The notes: generated by a model not told the origin, from the letters alone. A stretch of 64,000 bases of DNA from Closterium sp. Naga37s-1 (GCA_947471745.1 CANJKZ010000139.1:1502501-1566500), one strand, 5' to 3'. Shown: positions 21,584-31,380, numbered from the stretch's first letter. Numbers and translations: made by a program.

Positions 21584-23497
21584 CTACGTAAGCAAGTGAG
21601 GACAGGCAGGCATAAGGCCAAGCTGGGTGCAGAAACGCTGGTGGTCACAAGGCGGCAACGCCTTGGTGAAGATATCTGCCGTGTTGGCCTCAGAGACCAC
21701 ACGCCGTACAAGTGCCTGGCCACGCTGCTGCAACTCACGCAGAAGGAAGTAACGAAGCTGGATGTGCTTCGACTTCCCAACCAGTCGCGGCTCCTCACAC
21801 AACAGGACAGCAGACCTGTTGTCAGCGAACAAGACTGGGGGAGAGCGAGGCCGCTCACCAAGGTCGGTGAGAAGGAAAGACAGCCAGCGAAGCTCCTGAG
21901 CGGCCATGGCCGCAGCGTACACCTCTGCCTCACAGCTGGAACCGGAGACGGACGACGCCCGAGTCAACCGCCACGAAACAGCACCTGTCCCGAGGCTAAA
22001 GGAGTACCCCTGTCTAGACCGACGCGTCTCCGCGTCGTCGGCCCACGACGAGTCCGAGTAACCTGTGAGTGTAACTGGCTGCTTCCCTCCAAGGACAAGT
22101 CCCATGCCTGATGTACTCGCCACATACTTCGCCACCCTCTTAGCACCGTACCAGTGGGACGGTCGGTGTCTCCCAGGCGCAACAAAGCGCGCAAGAACGC
22201 TAAGAGGGTAAGCTAAGTCTGGGCAAGTACAGGTCATCAGGTACATGAGACAACCCACCAGCTCAGGATATGGACCACTGGGCTCAAATGACTCGTCCGA
22301 AGGTGGAGCCGCGAGCCCATGATCCACACCAAGAGGGGTGAGCTGTACCTTGGAGAACGGGAAGCGAAACCGCGTGAGGATCTGCTCGACCATATGCGAC
22401 TGCGTCAGCGTAATGGTGCGAGCTGCCCTGTCCCTAGTGATCTGCAGGCCAAGGTAGTGCTGCAGCTCACCAAGGTCAGTGCAAGTGTGTCTCCTCTGCA
22501 GTTCCTCCTTCACGGAGGCCAGTGCGTGTCGGTCGGGAGTGGCGAAGACCAGGTCGACAACGTAAACAAGAACAAAGAACGGCGTCGAGCCACGGCGGAC
22601 GAACAGTGACGGGTCGGCAGACGACGGAAAGAAGTCAAGCGCTGCAAGGGTCGAGCGAAGTGTGTCGTGCCACTCACGTGGAGCCTGACGCAGGCCGTAG
22701 ACTGGTCGACGCAGCTGCCACTGGGTCCCAGGTGGGAAAGAGCCAGTGAAGCCAGGCGGGCGACGCAGCCAGATCTGCTCGTGCAGGCTCCCCTGAAGGA
22801 ACGCGGTGGAAAAGTCCAGAGAGTGCAACTCGTAGTCGCGCTGGGCTGCAATATGCAGCAACACCCGAAGAGTACTCATCTTCGGGGTGGGAGCGAAGGT
22901 CTGGAAGAAGTCCACCCCCTCTCGCTGACTGAAGCCTCTCGCCACATAGCGCGCCTTGAACACTAGTGGTGATCCAGGCGGCCGCTTCACCTTGTAGAGC
23001 CATCGGCCACTGACGACGTTCGTCCCAGGTGGTGGGACTGCGTCGACGTAAGTGCCTGTGGACCTATAAGATGCCATCTCTGCCTCCTCAACTGCTATCC
23101 AGTACGAGGCCCAAGGTCCCGAGACCGCCTCAGCGTGAGTGCGAGGGATCGGGATGTCAAAAGCATCTGGATCCCCCTCAGGGGCAAGCAGCATGGCGCA
23201 GAGATGAGGAACAGCGGCCGCAAGGAAACCAAGCTCAAACTGCCTGTCCTCGAGGACCTCCAAGGGAAAAACAGGAGCACCCCCAGAGAACGGAGAACGA
23301 GCAGGGCCACTCACCAAGTGAGCGGCGTAGTCAAGGCGGTGGGAAGAGGCAAAGCCAGCGACAGTGGTAACAAGTGCCGAAACAGACGACAGAGGTGTAG
23401 TCGGGTGAGTGACCAACGCGGACAAAACACGGGAGACGACAGGACGAGAGGCACGGAGGTAGTCGGACAACGGGTCGTGAAGCATAGTGAAGGACGA
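21584..23497 (-). CDS. RT-RNase H of element P
   Basis: Open from just after TAG 23498-23500 to TAG 21584-21586. It contains the RT fingers/palm (VFKARYVARGFSQREGVDFF, RVLLHIAAQRDYELHSLDF), LVYVVDLVF at about 22544-22570, and RNase H as in copy 1. The YVDD to YVVD change (22556-22558, GAC to GTC) is in both copies, so it predates the duplication. The YVDD aspartates bind the catalytic metals in all copia RTs, so the enzyme is probably dead and P would depend on RT supplied in trans. Confidence 0.88.
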   Translation of the reverse strand, partial: SSFTMLHDPLSDYLRASRPVVSRVLSALVTHPTTPLSSVSALVTTVAGFASSHRLDYAAHLVSGPARSPFSGGAPVFPLEVLEDRQFELGFLAAAVPHLCAMLLAPEGDPDAFDIPIPRTHAEAVSGPWASYWIAVEEAEMASYRSTGTYVDAVPPPGTNVVSGRWLYKVKRPPGSPLVFKARYVARGFSQREGVDFFQTFAPTPKMSTLRVLLHIAAQRDYELHSLDFSTAFLQGSLHEQIWLRRPPGFTGSFPPGTQWQLRRPVYGLRQAPREWHDTLRSTLAALDFFPSSADPSLFVRRGSTPFFVLVYVVDLVFATPDRHALASVKEELQRRHTCTDLGELQHYLGLQITRDRAARTITLTQSHMVEQILTRFRFPFSKVQLTPLGVDHGLAAPPSDESFEPSGPYPELVGCLMYLMTCTCPDLAYPLSVLARFVAPGRHRPSHWYGAKRVAKYVASTSGMGLVLGGKQPVTLTGYSDSSWADDAETRRSRQGYSFSLGTGAVSWRLTRASSVSGSSCEAEVYAAAMAAQELRWLSFLLTDLGERPRSPPVLFADNRSAVLLCEEPRLVGKSKHIQLRYFLLRELQQRGQALVRRVVSEANTADIFTKALPPCDHQRFCTQLGLMPACPHLLT

Positions 23498-23880
23498 CTA
23501 AGGGGGCTGTGGAAGGACAGGAGGAGGTGGAACACGAGAGCGAAGAACAAGGTGGAACGGACCGTCTGCACGGTAACGGGACCGACGACGCTGTGGAGAC
23601 ACAGCACGACTGAGGGGAGAATGACGAGTCCACTGGGACGAGGAAAGGGACTCAACAGGGGGAACAGGAGGGGACGGTAGGGGACCACGAACAAAGCGTG
23701 CAGGTGCTGGGTCGGGGAGGTCGCGTAGTCGCAGTCGCTGCTGCTCCGCCTCCTCTGGCGTCTGCTGCGACGGTACCGGCCCCTGCTGCTGCTCCTGTGG
23801 CTCCGCCTCTGCCGTCTCCTGCTGCGACTGCAGCTGCACCCGCTGCTGGGACCGGGACTCCTCCTCTACTCTCTCTTTCT

Positions 23881-24150
23881 GGGTCTGTAACTGCACCTGC
23901 TGCTGCGGGTGGGACTCCTGCTCTACTCTCTCCTGGTGCGGCGGTGACTGCTCCTCTACTCGCTCCTGCTGGGTCTGTAACTGCACCTGCTGCTGCGCAC
24001 GGGACTCCTGCTCTACCCTCTCCTAGTGCGGCAGTGACTGCTCCTCTACTCGCTCCTGCTGGGTCTGTAACTGCACCTGCTGCTGCGGGTGGGACTCCTG
24101 CTCTACCCTCTCCTGGTGCGGCCGTGACTCCTCCTCTACCCTCTCCTGCT
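23881..24150 (-). repeat. 90-bp tandem repeat (30 codons), three units
   Basis: Units start at 23881, 23971 and 24061 (gggtctgtaactgcacctgc), each keeping the frame of the P linker. The middle unit carries CAG to TAG at 24023-24025. Confidence 0.88.
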
Positions 24151-24179
24151 GCGGCTGTGACTCCTCCGCTACTCTCTCG

Positions 24180-24180
<1 letters not shown>

Positions 24181-24232
<52 letters not shown>
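24181..24232 (-). repeat. (CTG)17 microsatellite, poly-Gln on the coding strand
   Basis: An uninterrupted triplet run that reads CAG on the minus strand within the P polyprotein frame. Expansion-prone sequence; its length probably differs between copies. Confidence 0.9.
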
Positions 24233-24233
<1 letters not shown>

Positions 24234-24268
24234 GCCCTCTCAAACCGCACACGCTCCTCCCTCTCCAA

Positions 24269-25468
24269 CTAGAAGAGACGCTGCTCACGGGTCAGGAAAC
24301 GTACAGTGCGCGGTGTAGGCGCTACAGTGCCAGTGCCTCCAGCTCCTGCACCCCTAGAACCAACACCTCCACCGTCGACACCCCCGGAGCCTCCAGTGCC
24401 TCCCGCAGTAGCACCCCCGGGCTCCGCAGAAACCGGCCGCAGAGAAGAACGAGGAGGGAACTGCGGGACGGACGGGAAGCCAGGGGTTGACGCGGGGCGA
24501 GGCCGCCGGCTCGAGGCTGCCGTGTCCTCCACCGGAGTGACCTCCACACCCACAACCCCTGCACCCCCAGAGCCGACACCACCAGCTCCTGCAGCCCCAG
24601 TACCCTCACCCTCCGCAACTGCACCTCCCGCACCCTCAGACACGACACGGACTGGACGCTGCGGGGGGGACGACTGCGGAGTGATGTGCGACACACCTGA
24701 CGGGGCAGGACGCGAAGGGGGGGGGGCTACCGGGGCGACTGGGGGGGGCTCAAGGGTGAGGAACAGCGGGGGGGAAAAGGCCTCAGTACCTCGGTGGGGG
24801 CGACTCCTGTAGTAACAGACAGACTCGTCGAACGTGACGTCCTGAGAAGCGAAGAACTGGTAGGTGGCCGGGTCGTAGAACAACCAGCCGGAGGCGTCCA
24901 AAGGGAAACCAAGAAAGACGCAGGCACGGGTGCACGGAGACAACTTGTTCGCGCCAGGGGCGCGAACGTGAGCAAGAGAGCCCCAGACACGGAAGTCAGC
25001 TGCTACGCCCGGAGAACCTGTCCAAAGGGAGACCGGCGTCACCCGTGGCCGTGCGTCATTGGGCCACAGGTTCAGCTGGTGCGCGGCGTAGCGGACTGCC
25101 TGGGGCCACAAGAACTGGGGGGCACCGGCATGGCACATGGAGGTCCGGGCAACCTCCATGACCAGGCCGATGCGACGCTCGGCTACCCCGTTCTGCTGCG
25201 GCGAGGCTGGTAACGTGTAAGACTGGATGATCCCGCGACCCTGACAGAACGTCTCCAGTCGAGTGGAAGAGAACTTACCACCACGATCCGAGTGTAGGCG
25301 GAGCCCACACAGGCCCTGGGCGCCACCCCTCGCTAGTAGCCACGGCTCGAGGACGGTAGGCACGTCGGCCTTCCGTCGCAAAGGGAAAACTGTGGTGTAG
25401 CGGGAGTAGTCGTCCACCACAATCAGGAAGTAGCGCTCCTGACGTGGGCCAAGGACCGGGGAGGGGCC
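24269..25468 (-). CDS. Integrase of element P
   Basis: Continues the frame after TAG 25469-25471, which replaces the Trp of LDVWGP. Core: VVDDYSRYTTVFPL, second Asp in LHSDRGGKFSS, Glu in NGVAERRIG, then the copia C-terminal part (RVWGSLAHVR, CVFLGFPLDASGW, SQDVTFDES) and a Pro/Gly/Val-rich tail, ending at TAG 24269-24271. The first catalytic Asp lies just before the stop (HLDV). It would insert element DNA into chromosomes if the stop were read through. Confidence 0.87.
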   Translation of the reverse strand, partial: GPSPVLGPRQERYFLIVVDDYSRYTTVFPLRRKADVPTVLEPWLLARGGAQGLCGLRLHSDRGGKFSSTRLETFCQGRGIIQSYTLPASPQQNGVAERRIGLVMEVARTSMCHAGAPQFLWPQAVRYAAHQLNLWPNDARPRVTPVSLWTGSPGVAADFRVWGSLAHVRAPGANKLSPCTRACVFLGFPLDASGWLFYDPATYQFFASQDVTFDESVCYYRSRPHRGTEAFSPPLFLTLEPPPVAPVAPPPSRPAPSGVSHITPQSSPPQRPVRVVSEGAGGAVAEGEGTGAAGAGGVGSGGAGVVGVEVTPVEDTAASSRRPRPASTPGFPSVPQFPPRSSLRPVSAEPGGATAGGTGGSGGVDGGGVGSRGAGAGGTGTVAPTPRTVRFLTREQRLF

Positions 25469-27652
25469 CTAGACGTCCAAGTGCAGGGTCTGGAAGGGAG
25501 ACGTGGTGGGGGGGAACGAGGAGGAGTGAGGGGCAGCGCGCTGCCGACCCTCGACGCAAGGAGTGCACGGCGGCGCTGGAGAGCGGGGAAGCGGGGCAAG
25601 CGACGCTGGGAGACCTGAGACCAGACGGTGACGTACCATCCGACTGAGACGTGGGAATGACGGGTGACCTAGACGGTGGTGCCAGAGGACCGACGGGTGG
25701 GTGAGGGACCGACAGTCACACGACACAGCGGCTACCTGACCTGACCTGACCAGACCTGACCCAGTGTGGTGGGACCCGGTGTGTAGTGAGTACAGACCAG
25801 AGCCCGGCTCCCTGCGAAAGGTGGCCAGAGGGGCCCCAGTGGTACCGACTGTGCAGGAGGCAACTGACTCCTCTAAGGGAAAAGTGGTGACTACTCCGAG
25901 GTCGTGGAGGTGGCTGACACCCACCAGGTTCCTAGAGAACGAGGGGGTGTAGTAACCTGTAAGGACCCCAGAGGGAGCAGCCGGACACGGGAGAGTGGTG
26001 GTGCTGCGAGCAACCACAGGTCCCACAGAGGGGTCGGCCAAGGCAACAGTGACGGGAGTGCGTAGTGGTGTGAGGTCGGCGCGGTCACGAAAGAAACAGC
26101 TGGACGCTCCAGAGTCGAGTGTGAACGACAGGGACGCAGTCTCGGTGGTCGAACCTGGACAAGCTACGCTAGCAGGGAAGGCACTGGCAACCTCTACAGC
26201 ACCTAAGCTAGAGAAACAGGAATAGTACGCAAAATCATCAACAATAGAGTCATCGGGATACATCACAGACATAGAACGCACAGCCTCATCTAACTGAGGT
26301 GCAGTCATGCTATACAACTGCGGACCAACAGAACGAGCCAGTGAGGCCCAATCGGGGACAGTGCGAGTGGGGCCAAAGTGCGCACGGTAGCGGTCAGTGA
26401 GCTGTGCAAAGCACTGACCCGGGGGGTGGAAGCGGCCACAAGGGTAGCCTCGACGCGGCCCAGTCAGCACCCTATACTGGCAGGGGGGGGGCTGGGCTGG
26501 ACCACGCGACGTCCAGCTGGGCGGGCCGCTGCTGCTGACAGAGCTCCCTGGTCCAGGCGACCTCCACTGCTGCTGCTGCTGCTGCGTCTGCTGGCGCTGG
26601 CCCTGGAACTGCTGCTGCCGCTGCTGCTGTGGCTGCTGCTGGTGAGGCTGCTGCTGCTGGGGGGCCCCACTACCTCCACCTCCACTGCCTCCTCCTCCGC
26701 CTCCTCCACCACTCCCACCCCCTCCACCTCCTCCACCACCACCCCCTACGCCACCTCCACCACCGCCCCCTCCGCCACCCCCACCACCGCCCCCTCCGCC
26801 ACCCCCACCACTGCCACCACCTCCTCCCTTCTTACCCCCCTTCTTGCCCCCTTTGTTGCCAAGGGCAACGGCTGCCACCTCTGGTGCAGTGGCAACAGAC
26901 GCCGAGTCGACAGGGGAAGCTAGGAAGGACGGAGCACATCCCTCAAAGATGGGGGGGAGGGCAGTACCGGAGGCAGCAGCAAGGGAACGGGCAAGGTCCT
27001 CAACAGCAGTGAGCCTCTTCTCAAAGAGGTCAATGGTGAGGGACATGGGGTTACCAGTGAGAAAGTGGTCACGGGCTGTGGCAAAACGGTCAGGGAGGCG
27101 GGTGGACAGCAGGTACAGTGTCATCCACATCGGGGGGGGGTTGGCGGCAAGTAGGGCATCATCAGGGGCAGCAGAACGGAGCTGGGCATCAAGCGAGCGC
27201 AAGTGCAGCACAAGGTCAGGGACGCGGTGAAACGAGGGCAGGTCAGGAAATAGGAAGGGCAGTACAAGCCGACCGAGGGAAGCAGTGGTTGGGGTGGAAT
27301 ACCGTTTGACGACAGCATCAAACAGGCCCTTGGCCGTCACCTCCTGCTCGAAGTGCTGCTGCTCTGTCAGGGGCAGGAGATCGGTGATGGCGAGCACTGT
27401 GGCGTCGTCCCGCACCGCCCACCGACTGGCCGCCAGCTGCAGCTTCTCAAAGCGAGCTTCCTCTTCGTCCGACGGGGAGGAACCTAAGGGGTCGGGTTCC
27501 TTCGGGGCTACGAGTTTGCCCGTGGCATGGTCCAGAAGGCGGACGTCGTTCTCGATCCTACTCCCTAGGAAAAGCTTGAGCTTACGGAGCCATCCTGGGA
27601 AGTCTACCGGCCTACCCTCAGGATCAAACGTGAGAATACGAGAAGTGGCCAT
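25469..27652 (-). CDS. Gag-protease-pre-integrase of element P
   Basis: I start at the ATG 27650-27652 (MATSRILTFDPEGRP), since F has the parallel start MASPTVLAFDAEGRP; the open frame upstream to 28210 is translated leader repeat. Gag capsid domain about residues 1-220, a Gly-rich tract, a Gln-rich tract, then a zinc motif C-x13-C-x3-H-x4-C (CQYRVL...YPCGRFHPPGQC), protease FTLDSGASSCFF with an intact DSG, and the pre-integrase zinc region (LWHHRLGHPS...CTPCVEGRQRAAP). It ends at the TAG replacing Trp in the first integrase motif (LHLDV). Confidence 0.87.
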   Translation of the reverse strand: MATSRILTFDPEGRPVDFPGWLRKLKLFLGSRIENDVRLLDHATGKLVAPKEPDPLGSSPSDEEEARFEKLQLAASRWAVRDDATVLAITDLLPLTEQQHFEQEVTAKGLFDAVVKRYSTPTTASLGRLVLPFLFPDLPSFHRVPDLVLHLRSLDAQLRSAAPDDALLAANPPPMWMTLYLLSTRLPDRFATARDHFLTGNPMSLTIDLFEKRLTAVEDLARSLAAASGTALPPIFEGCAPSFLASPVDSASVATAPEVAAVALGNKGGKKGGKKGGGGGSGGGGGGGGGGGGGGGGGGGGVGGGGGGGGGGGSGGGGGGGGSGGGGSGAPQQQQPHQQQPQQQRQQQFQGQRQQTQQQQQQWRSPGPGSSVSSSGPPSWTSRGPAQPPPCQYRVLTGPRRGYPCGRFHPPGQCFAQLTDRYRAHFGPTRTVPDWASLARSVGPQLYSMTAPQLDEAVRSMSVMYPDDSIVDDFAYYSCFSSLGAVEVASAFPASVACPGSTTETASLSFTLDSGASSCFFRDRADLTPLRTPVTVALADPSVGPVVARSTTTLPCPAAPSGVLTGYYTPSFSRNLVGVSHLHDLGVVTTFPLEESVASCTVGTTGAPLATFRREPGSGLYSLHTGSHHTGSGLVRSGQVAAVSCDCRSLTHPSVLWHHRLGHPSFPRLSRMVRHRLVSGLPASLAPLPRSPAPPCTPCVEGRQRAAPHSSSFPPTTSPFQTLHLDV

Positions 27653-27799
27653 GGGAGGAGGCTCTGGTGCGAGGGCAATGAACGGGCACGCTCGGGTGGA
27701 GTCTAGAACGTTTGAGGGCGGTACCAGGTGGTTCAGTGAGGTGGATGGCGGCTGGTTACTGGTGTGGTGACGGGAACGGGTGGGGCAGCAGCTCTGGCT

Positions 27800-28345
27800 G
27801 GTACAGGTGGGGCAACGGGTGCAGTTCTGTGCGGTGCTGCGTGGTTCTGTACGGTTCTGCCCAGTTCTGTGCGGTTCTGCACGATTTTGCGCGGTTCTGC
27901 ACGGTTCAGTGCGGTGCTGCGCGGTTCTGTGCGAGGTGAGTACCGGGTGGGGCAGCAGCGTAAGGTTCTGGGCGGCGCCACACGATTTTGTGGTGTTCTG
28001 CGCAGTTCTGTGCGGTTCTGCACGATTTTGCGCGGTTCTGCACGGTTCAGTGCGGTGCTGCGCGGTTCTGTGCAAGGTGAGTACCGGGTGAGGCAGCAGC
28101 TCTGGCTGGTGCGGGTGGGTCAGCAGGTAAGGTTCTGGGCGGCGCCACACGATTCTGTGCTGTTCTGCGCAGTTCTGTGCGGTTCTGCCCGGTTCTGCGC
28201 GGTTCTGCACGGTTCAGTGCGGTGCTGCGCGGTTCTGTGCGAGGTGAGTACCGGGTGGGGCAGCAGCTCTGGCTGGTGCGGGTGGGTCAGCAGGTAAAGT
28301 TCTGGGCGGTGTCGCACGGTTCTGTGCAGTTCTCCGCGGTGCTGT
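27800..28345 (-). repeat. Leader minisatellite of P
   Basis: Short units of the type 'cggttctgcgcg' arranged in larger blocks of about 150-170 bp that begin 'gtgagtaccgggtggggcagcagctctggctggt' and recur at about 27926, 28077 and 28245. It lies between the gag start and the junction with N. The long Arg/Thr/Gln frames here are composition artefacts. Confidence 0.8.
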
Positions 28346-28479
28346 ACGGTTCTGGGCGGGTGAGAGTAACTAGTGGGGCGGCTGACTTCAGGATGAGGTG
28401 ACTGGAACGGGTGGTACAGCGGGCACCGGGTGAGTCAGCGGGGACGGGTGAGACGGTAGCGCAGCTGACGGGCTGCGCG

Positions 28480-28615
28480 TGCATGCGGCTATTGCTGCGC
28501 GTGCGTGCAGCTATGGCCGCGCGTGCGTGCTGCTAATGCCGCGCGTGCGTGCTGCTAATGCCGCGCGTGCGTGCTGCTAATGCCGCGCGTGCGTGCGGCT
28601 AACGCTGCGCGTGTG
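28480..28615 (-). repeat. 21-bp tandem repeats at the 5' end of the P leader
   Basis: About five or six units of 'gcgcgtgcgtgctgctaatgcc' with small changes. Similar short GC-rich leader repeats occur in F, B and E, so this is a family trait although the sequences differ. Confidence 0.8.
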
Positions 28616-28744
28616 CGCGGTCGCATCTGCGGCTACGACTTAACGTGCGCATGCGCCTGCTGCGCGCTAGCGGCTGCTGCGCCTCCTTGGTGCCTCTACC
28701 CGAGGCGCATGTCGGCTGCTCCTCCTTGGTGCCTCTACCCGTAG

Positions 28745-29019
28745 ACCAGGGAGAGCGGCCTCGTTCTCCTCCAGTGCTGTACGTAGACAACAAGGCCGCC
28801 ATTGCCTTGTGTCAGGAGCACAGACTGGAGCACAGAACGAAGCACATCGCTCTGCGTTACTTCCTCGCTCGAGAGTTGCAGCAGCGAGGTCAGCTTCGTC
28901 TTGCTCACGTGGCCACTCGGGCCAACACTGCTGATATATTCACCAAGGCACTTCCGTCTGGTGATCATCAGCGTTTCTTTACTTTGTTAGGCCTGGTGCC
29001 GACCTTGTTTGTACTGTGA
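28745..29019 (+). pseudogene. RNase H C-terminal fragment of N
   Basis: Encodes YVDNKAAIALCQEHRLEHRT, the HIALRYFLARELQQRG helix and ANTADIFTKAL, closely matching B and E. The first half of RNase H and everything upstream are absent, although the frame happens to be open back into the P leader (to 28645). Confidence 0.85.
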
Positions 29020-29227
29020 TCTATATATATACCTGCTTGCTTGCTTTGCTAGGTAGAGATCACTGTGATGCTGTTGTTGCATATATACCTCTGCATGTGA
29101 ACTGGCCTTGTGGCCCTCTGCTTGTGCTCAGTGTGTGTGGTGACGTTGTGATCCACCCTGAGCTTGCTTTGCTTCTCTTGACTGGTCTTGTGACCCCTTG
29201 CTCTCCCCCACTTTGCCTATGGGTGTG

Positions 29228-29361
29228 TGTCAAACTATGATAATGCTTGTGCTGTGTAGGCTGTAGTGGGGTAGCCCATAAGGGGTACAACCCAAATTAG
29301 GGTCAGCATATGTACCTACATCTCTGTTCAATGCACTCATTCCTGCTGCTAGATTCTAACA
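29228..29361 (+). repeat. 3' LTR of N
   Basis: 134 bp, TGTCAAACTATG...AGATTCTAACA, after CTTTGCCTATGGGTG. Two hairpin motifs sit upstream at 29104-29115 (GGCC-TTGT-GGCC) and 29184-29195 (GGTC-TTGT-GACC). Transposase coding sequence starts right after it. Confidence 0.85.
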
Positions 29362-30615
29362 GGCGCGGCACAACATCGACCTGGCCCGCATCATCAACGC
29401 GGACCCGACTCCACTATTCGTGGAGATGCCAGCCGAACGGTCGATCGAGCACCGTGGCGCGCGCTCGGTCCCAATCCGCACTGCAGGCTACCAGAAGACG
29501 CGCTTGACGGTGATGCTCGCATGCACTGCATCCGGGGAGAAGCTGCGGCCGTGGGTGTGGTTCAAGATGAAGAACGTCCCCAACTGTGAGATTCCAGAAG
29601 GTAAGCGTAATGAACTCAACTGTGCGTCTGCCTGATGAGCGTGCCCCACTGTGCTGATGCCCGTCTGTCCCTTGTGTGTCTGGCAGGAATCGTGGTCCAA
29701 GCACAGGACAACGGGTGGATGGACGAGAGCGCTGTGCAGACCTGGCTGTCCAAGGAGGTGCTGCCCCATCCGAACCCCCAGCGCGGCCAGAACGCAAGGC
29801 GGGCGATGCTGGTGTTGGACTCCTACCGCGGTCACATCACCCAGACCATGCAACAGTCGTACCGCACGCACAGCATCACCCCTGCAGTCATCCCAGCGGG
29901 TTGTACAAGCCAGATTCAACCCCTGGACTTCTCCATCAACTGGTGCTTCAAGGCTGCTGTGCGAGCGCGCTACGCCATGTGGTTCATGCGTGAAGGGATT
30001 CAACTGAAGACGAAGAAGGGTGAGTTGGTCCTTCATTTACGGTTTTATTCCTATTCTGTTTCCTGTCCTTGTCTTAAACATGCTCCTTCATATCCGTGTC
30101 TCTAACATCTCGCTGCCCCGTCCTCTGTCCCACCCGCAGGGAACCTGCGGAGGCCTCCGCACCCGGTGGTGCTGCAGTGGATCGCGGAGGCTTGGGATCA
30201 AGTCCCCAAGCAGATCATCATCCTCGCGTTCCGCCACTGTGGGATCTCAAGCAAGCTGGACGGAACGGAGAACCACCTGGTGATGTCTCACCTGCGCGCC
30301 AGGAGCACCACCGATGTCTCCGCGGACATGTCCCTCGGGGGGACCACAGGCGACAACACGCGCCTGCTCGATCGGGCTCCAGAGGAGGAGGAGGAGGAGG
30401 AGGAGGCGATGCAGGCGGAGGGCGTGCGGGAGGTGGCCGTGGCAACCGGCCTGGAGGTGCTGTACCAGGAGACCCCCAACTACCGTGGAGCGGCGGCCGA
30501 GGCTGACCGCATGATCGAGCCTAGGGAGACGGTTAGGCATGCCTGGCGAGTGCCAGACCTGGGTGTAGAGCCAGTTGTTAGTGCAGGTGAGGAGGCGGTG
30601 ACTGAGGGGGGTTAG
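29362..30615 (+). CDS. Pogo/Tigger-like DDE transposase, three exons, 5' end missing
   Basis: Exons 29362-29600, 29687-30019 and 30140-30615; introns begin GTAAGC and GTGAGT and end GCAG, and the frame continues across both. The protein is the catalytic core of a DDE_1 (pogo/Tigger) transposase: first Asp in INADPTPLFVEMP (29402-29404), second in MLVLDSYRGH (29818-29820), third in IQPLDFSINWCFK (29936-29938). A C-terminal part follows with an EEEEEEEE run and ends in TAG. The N-terminal DNA-binding helix-turn-helix is absent; the copia LTR of N abuts the first codon, so the gene is truncated. It would cut and paste a DNA transposon. It is also possible that this is a domesticated host gene. 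Confidence 0.8.
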
Positions 30616-31260
30616 GTAGAAGTAGAGATTCATGACTGTATGCATGTACCCCCCTAAAGTAAGGAAGGCTCGTTTAGAAGACACCCCCTGTTTATAAGAA
30701 AACCCCTAAACCCTGGTTCTGATTAAGACATATATGTCTTATCTCGTACACACAAATAGGTGTCGTATAAAAAGGCTAGCCTGTTTATAAGAGACACCCG
30801 TATAGTAGACAACCCCTGTCTACTATTCAACACTGTTTTATATCCGGGCAATGACGGTAGTAGTTGGCCCAAATACCGTAAGAAGGCAGTGTCTTGCATG
30901 AAGGTAGTGATATTGTGCCTCCTGCTAGCTCTTAACACTTGAAGGGCAAGGCACTTGGTGTAGAAGCAGGATACAAGGAAGGAACCTCCCATGGGCCAGA
31001 GCAGCGCCTACGGTAAGTGACAATGCATCAATCTGGGATGTACGGTATGTATACAATACGTATTGTCCGTAACTGCAAACTGCAAAGGGGAGGCATTCCG
31101 GGACGAAGCAGGGCAGCAAGAATGTCAAGATCAGGTTAGGTGGGTTTAGAGTTGGCCGAAGAGAAGAGGGGTTGTGCTAAGAGAGGGGACGAAGCACGGC
31201 AGCAAGAAGAACCCCACGTTGGCTAGGGAAGAGCCTACATGAAAATGCCCTATGTTGAGT
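30616..31260. other. Intergenic DNA, possible 3' end of a DNA transposon
   Basis: No gene. 30675-30835 has repeated 'cctgtttataagarac' and 'acacccc' words, like the terminal regions of Tigger-type elements, and ends CAACACTG at 30828-30835. I could not find the matching left end. From 31100 there are two similar blocks (ggacgaagcagggcagcaagaa at about 31101 and 31186). Confidence 0.35.
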
Positions 31261-31344
31261 GGTAGGTAGGTAGGTAGGTAGGTAGGTAGGTAGGTAGGTA
31301 GGTAGGTAGGTAGGTAGGTAGGTAGGTAGGTAGGTAGGTAGGTA
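31261..31344. repeat. (GGTA)21 microsatellite
   Basis: An 84-bp perfect tetranucleotide run. It lies just beyond the stop codon of the HemW-like exon on the other strand. Confidence 0.95.
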
Positions 31345-31380
31345 CAACATTCAATGTCAGCATATCGAGTTGTTTTTATT

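Larger units (their letters stand above)
18339..23532. repeat. 5.19-kb tandem duplication, copy 2
   Basis: Second copy of the unit above. It runs without a break into the upstream part of P (23533 onward), so this copy keeps the original P structure while copy 1 is cut at the junction. Confidence 0.92.
23498..24268 (-). pseudogene. Integrase-RT linker of P: poly-Gln and 30-residue repeats
   Basis: In frame with integrase and RT but bounded and split by TAG codons (24269, 24023, 23498). It starts LEREERVRFERA, then about 17 Gln from a CTG/CAG run (24181-24232), then 90-bp units encoding QERVEEES-PHQERVEQES-type charged repeats, and ends Pro/Arg-rich. Likely a charged coiled or disordered spacer, with no enzymatic motif. 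Confidence 0.7.
21168..28744 (-). mobile_element. Copia element P, lacking its 5' LTR
   Basis: 3' LTR 21168-21296, RT-RNase H 21584-23497, linker, integrase, protease, gag up to 27652, then a repeat-rich leader to about 28744, where it is joined to the RNase H of N. P inserted into G after CTGGC (21163-21167). The right-hand LTR and target duplication are missing. Four TAG codons (23498, 24023, 24269, 25469) interrupt the frame and the RT active site is mutated. Confidence 0.85.
28745..29361 (+). mobile_element. Copia tail N: RNase H end, 3' UTR and 3' LTR
   Basis: Starts abruptly within RNase H (GERPRSPPVLYVDNKAAIAL), ends the coding part at a TGA (29017-29019), then carries the family 3' UTR and an LTR at 29228-29361. 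The left junction with the P leader shares GACCxGGGAGAGCGG, so the two may have joined through short homology. The rest of the element is missing. Confidence 0.82.

Noticed and set aside
22553..22561. YVVD in P as a sequencing error
   Set aside because: The same base is present in both duplicated copies (17363-17365 and 22556-22558).
24306..24812. Plus-strand Pro/Ala-rich frames over P and F (for example 23698-24318 and 31930-32745)
   Set aside because: Antisense of the low-complexity linkers; the minus-strand frames carry the integrase, protease and linker homology.
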